From contig NC_079499.1 in the NCBI RefSeq assembly GCF_030052815.1, positions 72,679,760 through 72,743,759 of the forward strand: a stretch of DNA of 64,000 nucleotides. The letters run 5' to 3'. The notes under the pieces were generated by a model, which worked only from the letters and a program-made list of their open reading frames with translations, was not told the DNA's origin and ran no database searches. A program made the translations under genes and the position numbers. Origin of the DNA: Hevea brasiliensis. Lineage: Eukaryota; Streptophyta; Magnoliopsida; Malpighiales; Euphorbiaceae. Below, one piece after another: positions 9,304 to 20,422 of the stretch (position 1 is its first letter; each line of letters opens with the position of its first letter).

Positions 9304-12060
9304 GTGTTAGGTAACCTTTACATAGGAAGATTCAATGTGCATGCTTTGATTGATCTAGGTGCATCACACTCTTTTGTTAAATCTGATACAGTCCCAAGAT
9401 TAGGATTGATAGTTTCAAGTTTAGAATGTATGTTGCTTGTTAGTAGACCAAAGTGTGACCCTTTAGTGGCAGAGATGATATGTTTTGTTTGTCCAGTAAT
9501 GGTTAAGGATAGATGTTTCCAGCTAACCTAATGGTTCTAAAATTGATAAATTTTGATGTCATTCTAGAGATGGATTGGCCTCCAACCAATTATGCTACCT
9601 TGGACTGTAGAAGTAAGGTAATAGAGTTTAGAGGACAGGATAGGTCAGTGGCAGTATTCCAAGGAGATCAAGTAGCACCTATAAAGGGTATAATCTCAGC
9701 CATGCAAGCCTGAAGGATGCTCCGAAAAGGTTATGAAGGATTTCTAGCACATATTAAAGAAGTTGTTGAGAATAAAAGTGGACCAAAATCAGTTCCTATG
9801 GTAAAAGAGTTTCTATATTTTTTTCCAAAAGAGCTACCTGGGTTGCCAATTGAAAGAGAGATAGATTTTGAAATTGATTTGGTGCCTGGCACTAGACCCA
9901 TATTTATTCCTCCTTACAAGATTGCTCTGGCAGAATCAAAGGAGTTAAAAGAACAACTGTAGGATTTAATGGATAAGGGGTTCATCAAATCAAGTGCCTC
10001 TCCTTGGGGTGCATTTGTACTATTTGTGAAGAAGAAAAATGGATCCCTGAGGCTAATCATTGACTACAAATAGTTGAATAAAGTAACTACAAAGAATAAG
10101 TACCCTTTATTCCATATTGATGATTTGTTTGATTAGCTAGCAGGAGCTAGTTGTTTTTCGAAAATAGACTTGAGGTTCGGTTACCACCAGTTAAGGATTA
10201 AGGAGTCAGACATTTCGAAGATTGCCTTTCAGACTAGATACGGGCATTATGAGTTTTTGGTAATGCTTTTGGGTTAACCAATACCCCAGTTACATTTATG
10301 GGTCTCATAAATAGGGTATTCATACCTTATCTGGATCACTTTGTGATCATCTTTATTGATGATATATTAGTGTATTCCAGAGTCTTGAAGAACATGCACA
10401 ACATCTAATAATAGTTCTACAAATTTGAGGGAGCATTAGTTGTATGCCAAATTCTATAAGTGTGAGTTTTGGCTAAAGACTATTTTTTTAGGACATATAG
10501 TGCTAGAGAATGGAATTGAAGTGGATCCCAAGAAGGTTAAAGTAGTAGTAGATTGGTCAAGGCCAACTATAGTGATTAAGATTAAGAGTTTCCTAAGTTT
10601 GGCTAGTTATTATATGAGATTTATATGGAATGATCAGTGTGAAAAGAGCTTCCAAAAGGTTGAGGGGTCTTTGACTACAACACTAGTGGTAACTTTGCAT
10701 TCAGGCAATGAAGATTTTACTATTTTCTGCGATGCCTCCAGAGTGGTTTTGGGATGTGTTCTTATGTAGAATGGCAGAGTAATAACTTATACTTTGAGGC
10801 AATTAAATAAGCATAAAGTTAATTATCCCACTCATGACTTAGAGATGGTGGCCATAGTCTTTGCCCTAAAGATGTGAAGACACTATTTAATAGTCTAAAT
10901 GTGATCTTCACAGACCACAAGAGTCTCCAGTATATCTTCAATTAGAAAGAGCTGAATCTCAGATTGAGAATATGGGTAAAACTGCTCAGTGATTATGATT
11001 GTACCATCCAATACTATCTGAGGAAGGCAAATGTTATTATAGATACCTTCAGCCAGAAATCATTTTGTAGTTTAGCTCATATATTCATAGAAGGGTAGCC
11101 TATCTAGAAGGAGTTACACTAGCTGATTGGAGAGGAGTTGTAGCTGGAGTTATCAGCTAAGCGTACCTAAATAGCTCAAATGAAGGTGACACCAGTGTAC
11201 TTAAGATAAGTGGCAGAGAGGCAGCACGAAGACCCTAAGTTAGTGAAGATAACTAAAGTAGTGTAGAAGGGTGAGAACCCTGAGTTTTGATTTGATGGGG
11301 AAAGAGTGTTAAGATACGGTAGCAAGTTATGTGTACCAGATGATATTGGGCTCAAAAGAGACATTATGAGAGAAGCTCATAATGTTAGGTATAGCATTCA
11401 CCCAGGGCCACCAAAATGTACCAAGATCCAAAAAAGGTGTATTGGTGGCCTTCTATGAAGAAAGAGATTGCACAGTTTGTGTCTGCTTATGAATTCTGTG
11501 AGAGAGTAAAGCTGAAATATCAGAAACTAGCAAGAATGCTTAACCCACTACCCACTATAGAATGGAAAAGGGAAAATATAGCAATGAACTTTGCTTTGGG
11601 GTTAGCAGTAGCCTCCGATAAACATGACTCAATATGGGTTATAGTGGACAGGTCGTCCAAGACTGCTCACTTTATTTCTATAAGAGCTAACTATTCTATG
11701 GATAAGTTAGCTTAGGTGTACATGGCAGAGATAATAAGGTTACATGGAGCTCCAGTGACGATAGTCTCTGACAAAGGATCGCAATTCACATCAAGGTTTT
11801 GGCAATGTCTTCATAATGAGTTAGGCACCAGGTTGGACTTCAACACAGCTTTCCATTCTTAGAAAGATGGACAGTTAGAAAGAACAATACAGACCTTAAA
11901 GGATATGCTAAGAATGTGTGTACTTGACTTTTGAAGATTATAGAAAAAGTACCTTCCTCTAGTTAAGTTCGCATACATCAACTGCTATCACTTTAGCATC
12001 AGAATGGCATCGTATAAAGCTTTATATAGGAGGAAGTGTAGGTCTCCTGTATGTTGGGAG
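9304..12060 (+). pseudogene. Gypsy C pol: protease, RT, RNase H, integrase, decayed
   Basis: Protease core ALIDLGASHSF lies at about 9340-9378 (Asp present), followed by VILEMDW at about 9555. RT motifs follow: [43 protein letters not shown], and the catalytic box [13 protein letters not shown] (about 10340-10378) with both Asp present in its frame. RNase H reads FTIFCDASR at about 10715. Integrase has EAHNVRYSIHPG, then after a frameshift YWWPSMKKEI with VSAYEFC (first zinc Cys now Tyr), then MNFA where the first catalytic Asp is Asn, VSDKGSQF (second Asp kept) and DGQLERTIQ (Glu kept). Most stops are TAG where relatives have Gln. It would make and integrate element cDNA if intact; it is dead. 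Confidence 0.85.
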
Positions 12061-12066
12061 GAAGTG

Positions 12067-14834
12067 TGTAACACTCTTACATTAGGTAGTTCCGTACATT
12101 CTACTGTTCTGGTGACTAATGTCTGTTCAGACAGTTAGAATTTCTAGAACCATACTTAAACTAGAATGATGGGTCATGTTTTCATTTAATAACGATCAAG
12201 TAAGGTTTTAGAAAAATAAAAGAAGTGGTATGTAAATATGTTAAATGAGCTCAAGCTCCAGTGATGGGTACCCTCACTGGGAAGTGACCATAGGTCCAGT
12301 GGTTATTCCAATTCCTATGGAATCTTGTAAGACCCTTAATTAAGACCTAATTGAAGTATTATTATGGAATTAAAAAGGTAAAGAAATGAAAAGAAATAAG
12401 TTCACATAGGAAGATTTAAAGTTAAGGTGAAAAATGGAATTGGAACTTATCGGGTATTATGGAAAAGATGAACTGAAACCCAGTAAGAGAAAATTTTGGT
12501 TAATTAAATTTAAGAGTTCAAAATTGACCAAAAATCAGATAAATTGAGTTAATAAAGTTGGATTAGTTTAATTAATTATGATTAGGATAATTAAATACAA
12601 TTAAGAAAAAGTAAAAAATAAATTATGAAGAAAGACTACATATTTACAAGGTTGCCATTCCTTATAATTACCAAAATGCCATTAATGATTTAATTAGGAT
12701 AAATATCAAGAAAAAGGAAAAAAAAATCACTTCTTCTTCTTTCTTCCTTGTGTCGTCCACCTTGCTCTCACCATTTCTTCCATTTTCATTTCTTCAACCT
12801 TTGATTCACCTTGATTTCTCTACATCCATCACCCCTAATAGCCTAATTTAGCTATAATTTGGTGGGAACACATTATGGGAGCAAGAAATTTCAAGTATTA
12901 AGAGGGATTTCAAGAAATTCAAATTGAGGGAAATTCAAGGAGGGACCAAAAGCTTGATTGAAGTTGACTAGAGTTGATATTGGAAGCTTAATTGATAAGT
13001 ATTTCCTTGATCTTCCTTGAATTGTGATTTAGGGTTCTTGAGCAATTAGGGTTTTCTGCATATGAAGCTTAATTAATGTTATTAGGTGTGTATTATAACT
13101 ATTTGAAGTGTATTTAGTGAGAAACAATGATGAATTAGTGAAGAAGCTAATAGAATTGATGATGTTCCTTGTATGCTGATTCTAGACAGCTTGAGTCTAG
13201 TGAGATTAATTGCTCATAACTTGAGTTATATAGCTCCAAATGATGTGAAACCAATGAGAAATGAAGCCTAAGACAAAATGCTAAAACTTTCATGGAGAAT
13301 CCTTGATCTGAAAATGGCCAGAAGGTACCTCAATTAAGGTTAGAATCTGGAAATGAAAACCTAGAATTTAAAAAACTGACCAAATGAATAGTATGTACTT
13401 AATTAAGCATCACTCACACTACAAAACTCCAAATTGAGTGATTTTTAAACCTGTGTAATCTTGAGACATAGGGAAAAAATTCATATGTGGACCATAATGC
13501 CAAATTATGGTTATAACCTATCCAAATTAGCTAGACAATGTAAGTCCAAAATTCTGCCCTGATTTTGAAACTACTTGGAAACTTGAGAAATTATCACCTG
13601 AGCAATTTTGGTAAAATAACCATAACTGAAGCTACATAAGTGCAAATTAGATTATTCTAAAGCCAAAATAACCACAAGACATAGAACTATAACTTTCATA
13701 TTTTGACCTGGACCCAGATGTTAGGGCAAATTAGTTAAAATGTTAGAGAGTTCAGAACATCAAAACTGGAATTTCCTGTAAGTCAGCAATTTTGCCCTGT
13801 GACCTCTGGGTAGTAAACATAATATAACTTTCTTTGTACATCTCCAATTGAGGTACTACAAAATGATTTAGAAACTTAAGACAAAGGCCTAAAACTTTAT
13901 TTTAGAGACCTAGTACAAATTCTGAGAGTAAGATACTTGAATAATGAGTGTAAATTCTGATGAAAATCTAGAAAACCTGAGAATCGCAGGGTAAGATATC
14001 CAGGAGCAGTGCCTAGTAATTTGATAATAACTAATGATTTAGAACTCCAAATTAAGTGATTCAAAATGGTAATTAAAGCTAAGACATAGAGAAACAACTT
14101 TTATGAAGATTACTTTGCAAATTATGATTAGAACTAGCTTGAAATTGGGTTCAAAGGTCATGTTCTAATGATGCCCTGCAGTTGGGTATAGTTAGAATGT
14201 GTAGCAATCTTAGGAATTTAATTGATTACCTATGAGTGGAAGTTAGAATGAGTATTAAAACTTTGAAATTGTGTATTTTTAGTGGAGAAGAGAACTTTGG
14301 AACAAAGGGAGAATTAAGCCTAAGAAAGAAGTCTAAGTTAAGGTTTGTGCACAACTTGAATTTCTTTTGTATTTTAACTTTGCAAATGAAACAAATGTGA
14401 ATTTACTTTATCTTTGAGAAATGTTTACACTGTTTTGAGAGCATTTTGAGTGTTGAAAATAATATATTATTGTATTAAAAAGGTGGATGTTTGGCTAATA
14501 TTTTTATTGTAGCAAGGGGTGGCCGGATTGAATGCATTTTAGAAGTGTTTTGAGAAATTGATGTGTTGCCAACCATATATATGGATCTGTGATGATTTGA
14601 ACTGTGGTTATTTCATTTAAAATGTGATTATTTGAATGGAATTTATTTTAAATTTGTTTTGAAACCACAGTTGGCATGGCAGACTTTGATTGTGTCCCTC
14701 ATTAGTAACGGCTAGTGATGTGAGATTGATTATGTGAACTTCCCTCTCTGGCTTGCTAGTTGAGGTTATGAACAGATGAGTACTCATATTTTCTAGCTAT
14801 TCCATTTGTCCCCTAGTAGTAATGGCTATTCCGT
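12067..14834 (+). repeat. Gypsy LTR H, 3' end missing
   Basis: Begins TGTAACACTCTTACATTAGG with TTCTACTGTTCTGGTGAC shortly after, the start shared by the gypsy LTRs at 29591, 47996 and 59139. Later it has GGTTTGTGCACAAC (about 14342) and GAGTACTCATATTTT (about 14777), which occur in the same order in those LTRs. It stops at 14834 where Copia-2b sequence begins, before the expected terminal GTGTGACA. About five copies of a roughly 200-bp module occur between 13200 and 14100. No gene in it. Confidence 0.75.
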
Positions 14835-15297
14835 ATGAGGATGTCTGAGGGACAGAATGTTGGGGATCATGTCCACAAGATGATTCGACTGATTGAGCAG
14901 TTGGAACATCTTGACTTTAACATGGATTTCCAACTACAGACGGATTTGATCCTTCAGTCCCTTCCTGAGTCTTTTGGGAATTTTGTGACAAATTTCCATA
15001 TGACTAAACAGGAATGCACCTTAGCTGGTTTACTCAACATGCTGGTTATTGCCCAAAAGAATATGCCAGGCAATAAAGGAAAAAAAGAGGTAGCTTTGGT
15101 TGCATCTTCTTCTACTGGAAAGTCCAACAAGAAGAAGGGCAATAAGAAAAAGAAACCTCAGATTCCTGGTCCTTCCAAGAAAATAGCTAAACAGAAAAGG
15201 AAGACCAAAGCTGACAAAGGCAAAGGAAAGTGTTTCCACTGCCAACAGGAAAGTGTTTCCATTGCCAGTAAGAAAGTGTTTCCACTGGCCAGAGTAT
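14835..15297 (+). pseudogene. Copia-2b gag, C-terminal part
   Basis: Encodes DHVHKMIRLIEQLEHLDF and LILQSLPESFGNFVTNFHM, the UBN2-type gag signature, then a Lys-rich linker (SNKKKGNKKKK) and the first half of a zinc knuckle, KCFHC at about 15227-15243. The knuckle is not completed: a 23-bp segment is present three times (15225-15293) and throws the frame, ending in a stop at 15297-15299. The N-terminal part of gag is missing. Confidence 0.85.
15225..15293 (+). repeat. Three tandem copies of a 23-bp unit in gag
   Basis: Units at 15225-15247, 15248-15270 and 15271-15293 share GAAAGTGTTTCCA and differ at a few bases. Each contains GGAAA-GTG-TTTCC or a one-base variant of this small palindrome. 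Confidence 0.9.
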
Positions 15298-15299
15298 AG

Positions 15300-17983
15300 C
15301 AATCTAAATGAATGCAATGCCATGGTAAAAACCAACTCAAGTTCAAAATATATTTGGCACTTAAGGTTATGTCATGTTACAGAAGATAGGATTGCAAAAT
15401 TGGAGAAAATGGGGATTCTATCCTCATTGGGCTATGAGCCTACTCCAACTTGTGAATCTTGCCTTCAGGGCAAAATGACTAGATCACCCTTTGTTGGACA
15501 AGGGCTAAGAGCTGAAAATATTTTCGAGCTAATACATAGTGATGTATGTGGTCCATTTAAAGAAATGGCTAGAGGGGGTTTTCATTATTTTATTACCTTC
15601 TTGATGATAAATCAAGGTTTGGGTATTTGTATTTGATGAAATACAAACATGAATCTTTTGAAAAGTTCAAAGAATTTAAATCTGAAGTAGAAAATCAAAC
15701 AGGAAAGAATATTAAAGTTCTTCGATCAGATCGTGGAGGTGAATATTTGAGTACTGAATTTGATGAATACTTGAGAGAGCATGGCATTGTTTCTCAGCTG
15801 ACTCCTCCAGGAACGCCACAGCTGAATGGTGTATCTGAAAGGAGAAATCGCACCCTATTGGATATGGTACGTAGTATGATGAGCTATACTGATATGCCAA
15901 TCTTCTTTTGGGGATTTGCATTAGAATCAGCTTTGTATATTCTGAATAGGATTCCATCAAAATTAGTTTCTTCCACACCTTATGAGATATGGCATGGAAG
16001 AAAACCAAGTCTTAAGCATGTTAAGATTTGTCATCCAAACTTATATCAAAAAGCTGAACACTGATAAATTGGAGACCAAATCAGAAAAAGGTCGATTTGT
16101 TGGATATCCAAAAGATAGTTTTAGATATTATTTTTATTTGCCTACTTCACAAAAGGTTGTGATAAGTAGAGATGTCATATTTCTTGAACAACAGTTTGTT
16201 CAAGAAGGAGGCAAAGGAAGGCAAATAGAGTTAGAATTGGAGAATTCTGACCAACAAGCATCGGATGGATATAGATCCATCTAGTCAACCAATACCCGTT
16301 GATGAAACATCTACACTTGTTCCTCGTAGAACAACCAGGTATCTCACCCACGATGAGATATGGTTTTCTTCATGAAGAAGAACAAGAGTTGTCTACTCAT
16401 AAAGAAGTAGATCATGGAGATTATGCTCTTAACTATGAAGTTGATATATCTGATATAGACTCTTCAAAATTGATTGATGCTACGATATCCGAGTTTGATT
16501 CCATGTTTAAGATTCAAGTTTGGGTTCTTGTTGTCCCACAGAAGGTATTGTACCTATAGGGAACAAATGGGTTTTCAAGAAGAAAATTGGTTACGATGGA
16601 AAGGTAGAGACCTATAAGGCAAGGCTAGTAGCGAAGGGTTTCGCCAAAGGCAAGGAATCGACTATGAGGAGACTTTCTGCTTTGTTGCCATGCTTAAATC
16701 AATTAGGATTTTATTAGCAATTTGCATACTATGATTATGAGATTTGGCGGATGGATGTCAAAGCGACTTTTCTCAATGGATACATTGAAGAAAACATTTT
16801 CATGGAACAACCTAGGGATTTGAATCCCAAGATGGTTCCAAGGTATGCAAGCTAAAGCGGTCCATTTATAGGTTAAAACAAGCTTTGAGGAGTTGGAACA
16901 TCCGTTTTGATGAAGCCATTAAATCCTTTGGTTTTATCAAAAATGAGGATGAGCCATGTGTATATAAGAAGGTTAGTGACAGTGCTATCACTTTCCTTGT
17001 CTTATATGTGGATGACATACTATTGATAGGTAATGACACAGGTATGTTGACAACTATAAAGGTATGGTTGTCAAATACATTCTCCATGAAAGACTTAGGG
17101 GAGGCAACCTATATTCTTGGGATTCGCATCTATAGAGATAAAGCGAAAAGAATAATTGGTTTATCCCAAAGTCTATACTTGGAAAAGGTGTTAAAGAGGT
17201 TTAACATGCTTGATTCCAAGAGAGGATTGTTACCAGTGAGACATGGTATCCACCTTTCTAAAGAGATGTCTCCAAAGACACCTGAAGAAAGAGATAAGAT
17301 GGCCAGGATTCCATATGCTTCGGCTATTGGAAGTTTAATGTATGCAATGTTGTGTACTAAATTTGGATATCGCATATGTCGTTAGTTTGACTAGCGGTAT
17401 CAATCCAATCAGGTTTGGAACATCGATAGTATCAAGAATATCCTTAAGTACTTGAGAAGAACTAAGGATTTATTCTTGATTTATGGAGGTGGAGACTTGC
17501 AATTGGATGGTTATCGATTCGATTTCCAATCGATATCGATGATAGAAAGTCTACCTCTGGATATGTGTTCATTTGTAATGGAGGTGCGATCGGTTGGAAG
17601 AGTTCCAAGCGAGCACGCATTGCAGATTCCACTACGAGGTGAGTATATTCTTGCATCGAGATCTTTGCCAAAAAGAATTTGGATAAAGAAGTTCGTGATG
17701 AACTTACAAGAGTTCCTTCCATTGAGTCAGCAGTTCCATTACATCGTGACAATAATGGAGCGATCATACTGAGCTAAGGAACTAAGGTCTCACCAAAATC
17801 CAAACACATAGAAAGGCACTACCATATTATCAGAGATATAGTTGGGCAAGGCAATATAGCCATGCAGAAAAATAACATCAGCTAAAAAATTCAGCTGATC
17901 CATTCACTAAGCTTTTGTCACAAGTTCAGTTAGATCGACATCTTGAGAAGATGGGTCTAAGGTATTGTAATGAATGGCTCTAG
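15300..17983 (+). pseudogene. Copia-2b pol: integrase, RT, RNase H, decayed
   Basis: The GAG-pre-integrase domain reads WHLRLCHVTED...CESCLQGKM (about 15355-15480) with its two His and two Cys intact. Integrase keeps all three acidic residues in separate frames: HSDVCGP (about 15540), RSDRGGEY (about 15730) and NGVSERRNR (about 15825). RT follows with GNKWVFKKK (16560), FLNGYIEE (about 16770) and the catalytic LYVDDILLIGND (about 17005-17040), then IPYASAIGSLMYAM (about 17310). RNase H is broken after FLIYGGGDLQLDGY (about 17475). The C-terminus LRYCNEWL ends with TAG at 17981-17983. At least four frameshifts make it inactive. Protease is absent, deleted between gag and 15300. Confidence 0.88.
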
Positions 17984-17987
17984 TGCT

Positions 17988-17997
17988 AGTGGGAGAT
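17988..17997 (+). other. Polypurine tract of Copia-2b
   Basis: AGTGGGAGAT sits directly before the LTR start TGTTAGTAG, as in most plant copia elements; it would prime plus-strand cDNA. Confidence 0.85.
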
Positions 17998-20101
17998 TGT
18001 TAGTAGTATGCCCTAGAGCATATCATTTAGTATGTATCTTGTATATATTTTATTAATAAAAGGCATTTCACTTTTCCGTTTACATAATATATTTATGTGT
18101 AATAGAAAAGGTCCATTGATATTTTGTTAGAAATATTATTCTTAAGTTGTTAAGAATATGAGTGACAATATTTCTAGCACAAAGTATCATAAATAGGTTC
18201 ACAATCGAGGATACTTCATAATAAGGACATGACTTATCCAGAAAGATTGTATTCATGTTTGTTCCCAAGTTATTTATATGAGATATAAATAAGATGGAAT
18301 GGTGAGTCTCATGCCATATAACAAACATGATAGGCACTTATAAATGATAAGTAGGCCGAACCAGTGACACTTATGACAAGCACATGGAGTTTACTCTTGT
18401 CAATGTTTTGTCATAAATCATATCAGTGCATATAATCTTTAGACCTGAGATAGCACAATTATCTTGTATATAGGTAGTTTGAGTTTGATACTGCTTTCAT
18501 ACTTGTACTGTGTATGGGTATATGGGCATCTGTTGGCTCCTACTAGTTATATATGAAGGTAGGTGTTGATCAAGATGGAATCTGTTCCTCTAAGTAAATA
18601 GAGATAAAATCCTATGTTCATTTAATTGTTCTTGATGTTTCAAGTTCCTGGCCAGGACAGATAGATTTATTCAGAAAAGAGTTTTTGATGAGAAAAATCT
18701 TTTAATCAAGAACTGGAATTAAAAGAGAACATAATATTCATAGCAAATGGAGTTTGACATAAACCATGACTCCAGCTTGAGTTGGGATTTTGTAACAGAG
18801 AGATTCTAGTGCATGGTAACATATGATTATAGGTTCATTTAAGGTAAACCTTATTACTAATTGGGTAGCCATGGCATGCTATGCTAGGTGTTAACCATGG
18901 TCTATGAGGTTCATAAAATGGTTTAGAGAAATCATTTATGGTAAGAAAGAGTTCTGATGATATTAAGTGTTGATATCATGTCTCATTGCCAATTAGTGAT
19001 GAGCCTAGTAAGTCACACACATACACAAGTTATCACCTAATTAAATATGATTTAATTAATTAATTAAAGAGTTTAATTGATTAATTAAATAGATTTGGTT
19101 TGCAATCAAATTGCAAAGTCCCTAGCATGACTTGAAACCAAATCTAGATTATTGGATGTGTAGTATAAATTAAATTTATATTTAAAGTGTTTAAATATGA
19201 ATTTAATTGATGAGAAATTAATTAATAGAGATTAATTAATTAATTTATATTTGATATAAATTAATTAGAAGAAGAAAATAATTATTTTGGGTTAAGAACT
19301 CAAAATTAAGTCACAGGGGCATTTTGGTCATTTTGCAGTGTGACACGTGGCACCATGAGATGATGACACATGGGATTACACATAAGCTTGCCAAATGTTT
19401 TTTAATCATGTAAGATGATTAAAATCAAGATTAAATATAGGTTTGACACTTGGCACAATGTGATTGGGTCACTTAAACCTAGAGCTAATCAAAGGGTGAC
19501 ATGTGGCAAGGGTTTAATGTGTTAACCTAGCTATTTAAGTGTGGTTATGAAAAGAAAAATAACCAGCAGCCTCTCCTCTCATTTGTCACGCCACTTTGAG
19601 CCTCTCCAGCTATTCCTCTTCATCTCTCATCAATTCAAAGAGATTAGCCATCAATCTCTTGAATTAAGAACACTAGAAATTGTTTCTAGTGTCCTGTTTA
19701 CATCTCTAATCTCTTAAAAGGTAGAACTTGAATTTCTAATTAATAGAAAAGGCTTTAGAAGCTGTTCAAGGGCTGCCATAGGTGTTCTTGGTGTGGACAA
19801 GCTAGAGGGACAACATCTGGTGTCCTGAAGACGAATCTCAAAGGCGCAGACACGCTGCAGCACATCAAGAGGTTTTTGTAATCATTCTTGATTTAATCTA
19901 GGGTTCTAAAATTAATCTGATTAATTTTAAAATCTTAAATGGCAAATACAGATCCAAAAACATATTAAAAGAGTTTTAATATGTTGTTTATCATTGAAAT
20001 CAAATAGATAAAAATAAATCTTGCATGATGCATGTGACCCTAGGTGAAAATTTTTGAATTCAATGGTATAAACTTGTGTTTTTCACGCTTCCGTTCCTTC
20101 A
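17998..20101 (+). repeat. Copia-2b 3' LTR (2104 bp)
   Basis: Starts TGTTAGTAGTATGCCCTAG after the PPT and ends in CGTTCCTTCA. Both ends agree with the reversed copy at 44079-46188. A TTAA-rich run lies near 19055 and a pyrimidine-rich stretch near 19560-19640. No gene in it. Confidence 0.88.
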
Positions 20102-20422
20102 TGAAGTTAGGGTTTTGCTCATGTGATGGTGAATGGAAGTCCTAATGGTCAATTAGCGACCATTTGGCTGTGTTTGATGAGGAATTGAAATGAATTATGG
20201 CTTTGAATTTGAGGTTGGGTATGCTACCTAATAGGACCTGTAGGGCTAGATATGAGCCCAGCAAGTTTGGGCAGTTGTAACTTGAGTGCTGTAGGTTCAA
20301 TTGGTGCAAAGCCAATTAGACATGAAACTAGACACATAATGGCACAACTTTGTTGAAGAAACCTTGCCTAGAAAATAAACTTAGAATACCCTAAAAATTG
20401 ACCAAATTCGGGTAACCAACCT
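20102..20422 (+). repeat. Gypsy A 5' LTR, left segment
   Basis: Contains GGTCAATTAGCGACCATTT and GCCAATTAGACATGAAACTA, which match the interior of the solo LTR S near 39920 and 40075. Its first part is missing at the Copia-2b boundary. It continues at 35990 after the element B insertion; the duplicated target is AACCT (20418-20422) and AACTT (35985-35989). Confidence 0.7.

Larger units (their letters stand above)
7560..12066 (+). mobile_element. Gypsy C: decayed Ty3/gypsy element without LTRs in view
   Basis: Plus-strand order is gag zinc-knuckle relic, protease, reverse transcriptase, RNase H, integrase, the Ty3/gypsy order. A solo LTR (7643-9097) splits gag and LTR H starts at 12067 inside the end of integrase. 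No LTR of its own can be assigned. Frameshifts and many TAG codons mark it as one of the oldest elements here. Confidence 0.85.
14835..20101 (+). mobile_element. Copia-2b: 5'-truncated Ty1/copia element with 3' LTR
   Basis: Plus-strand order is gag, pre-integrase zinc domain, integrase, RT, RNase H, PPT and 3' LTR, the copia order. The 5' LTR, PBS, first part of gag and the protease are missing. Its left edge abuts LTR H and its right edge sits in the 5' LTR of gypsy A, which suggests one deletion removed the 5' half together with flanking sequence. Confidence 0.88.

Noticed and set aside
18080..18337. 85-codon frame repeated at 43353-43610 and 45848-46105
   Set aside because: It recurs only because it lies in each Copia-2 LTR. 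Sequence is preserved by recent copying, and the reading is antisense to the element and lacks a domain.
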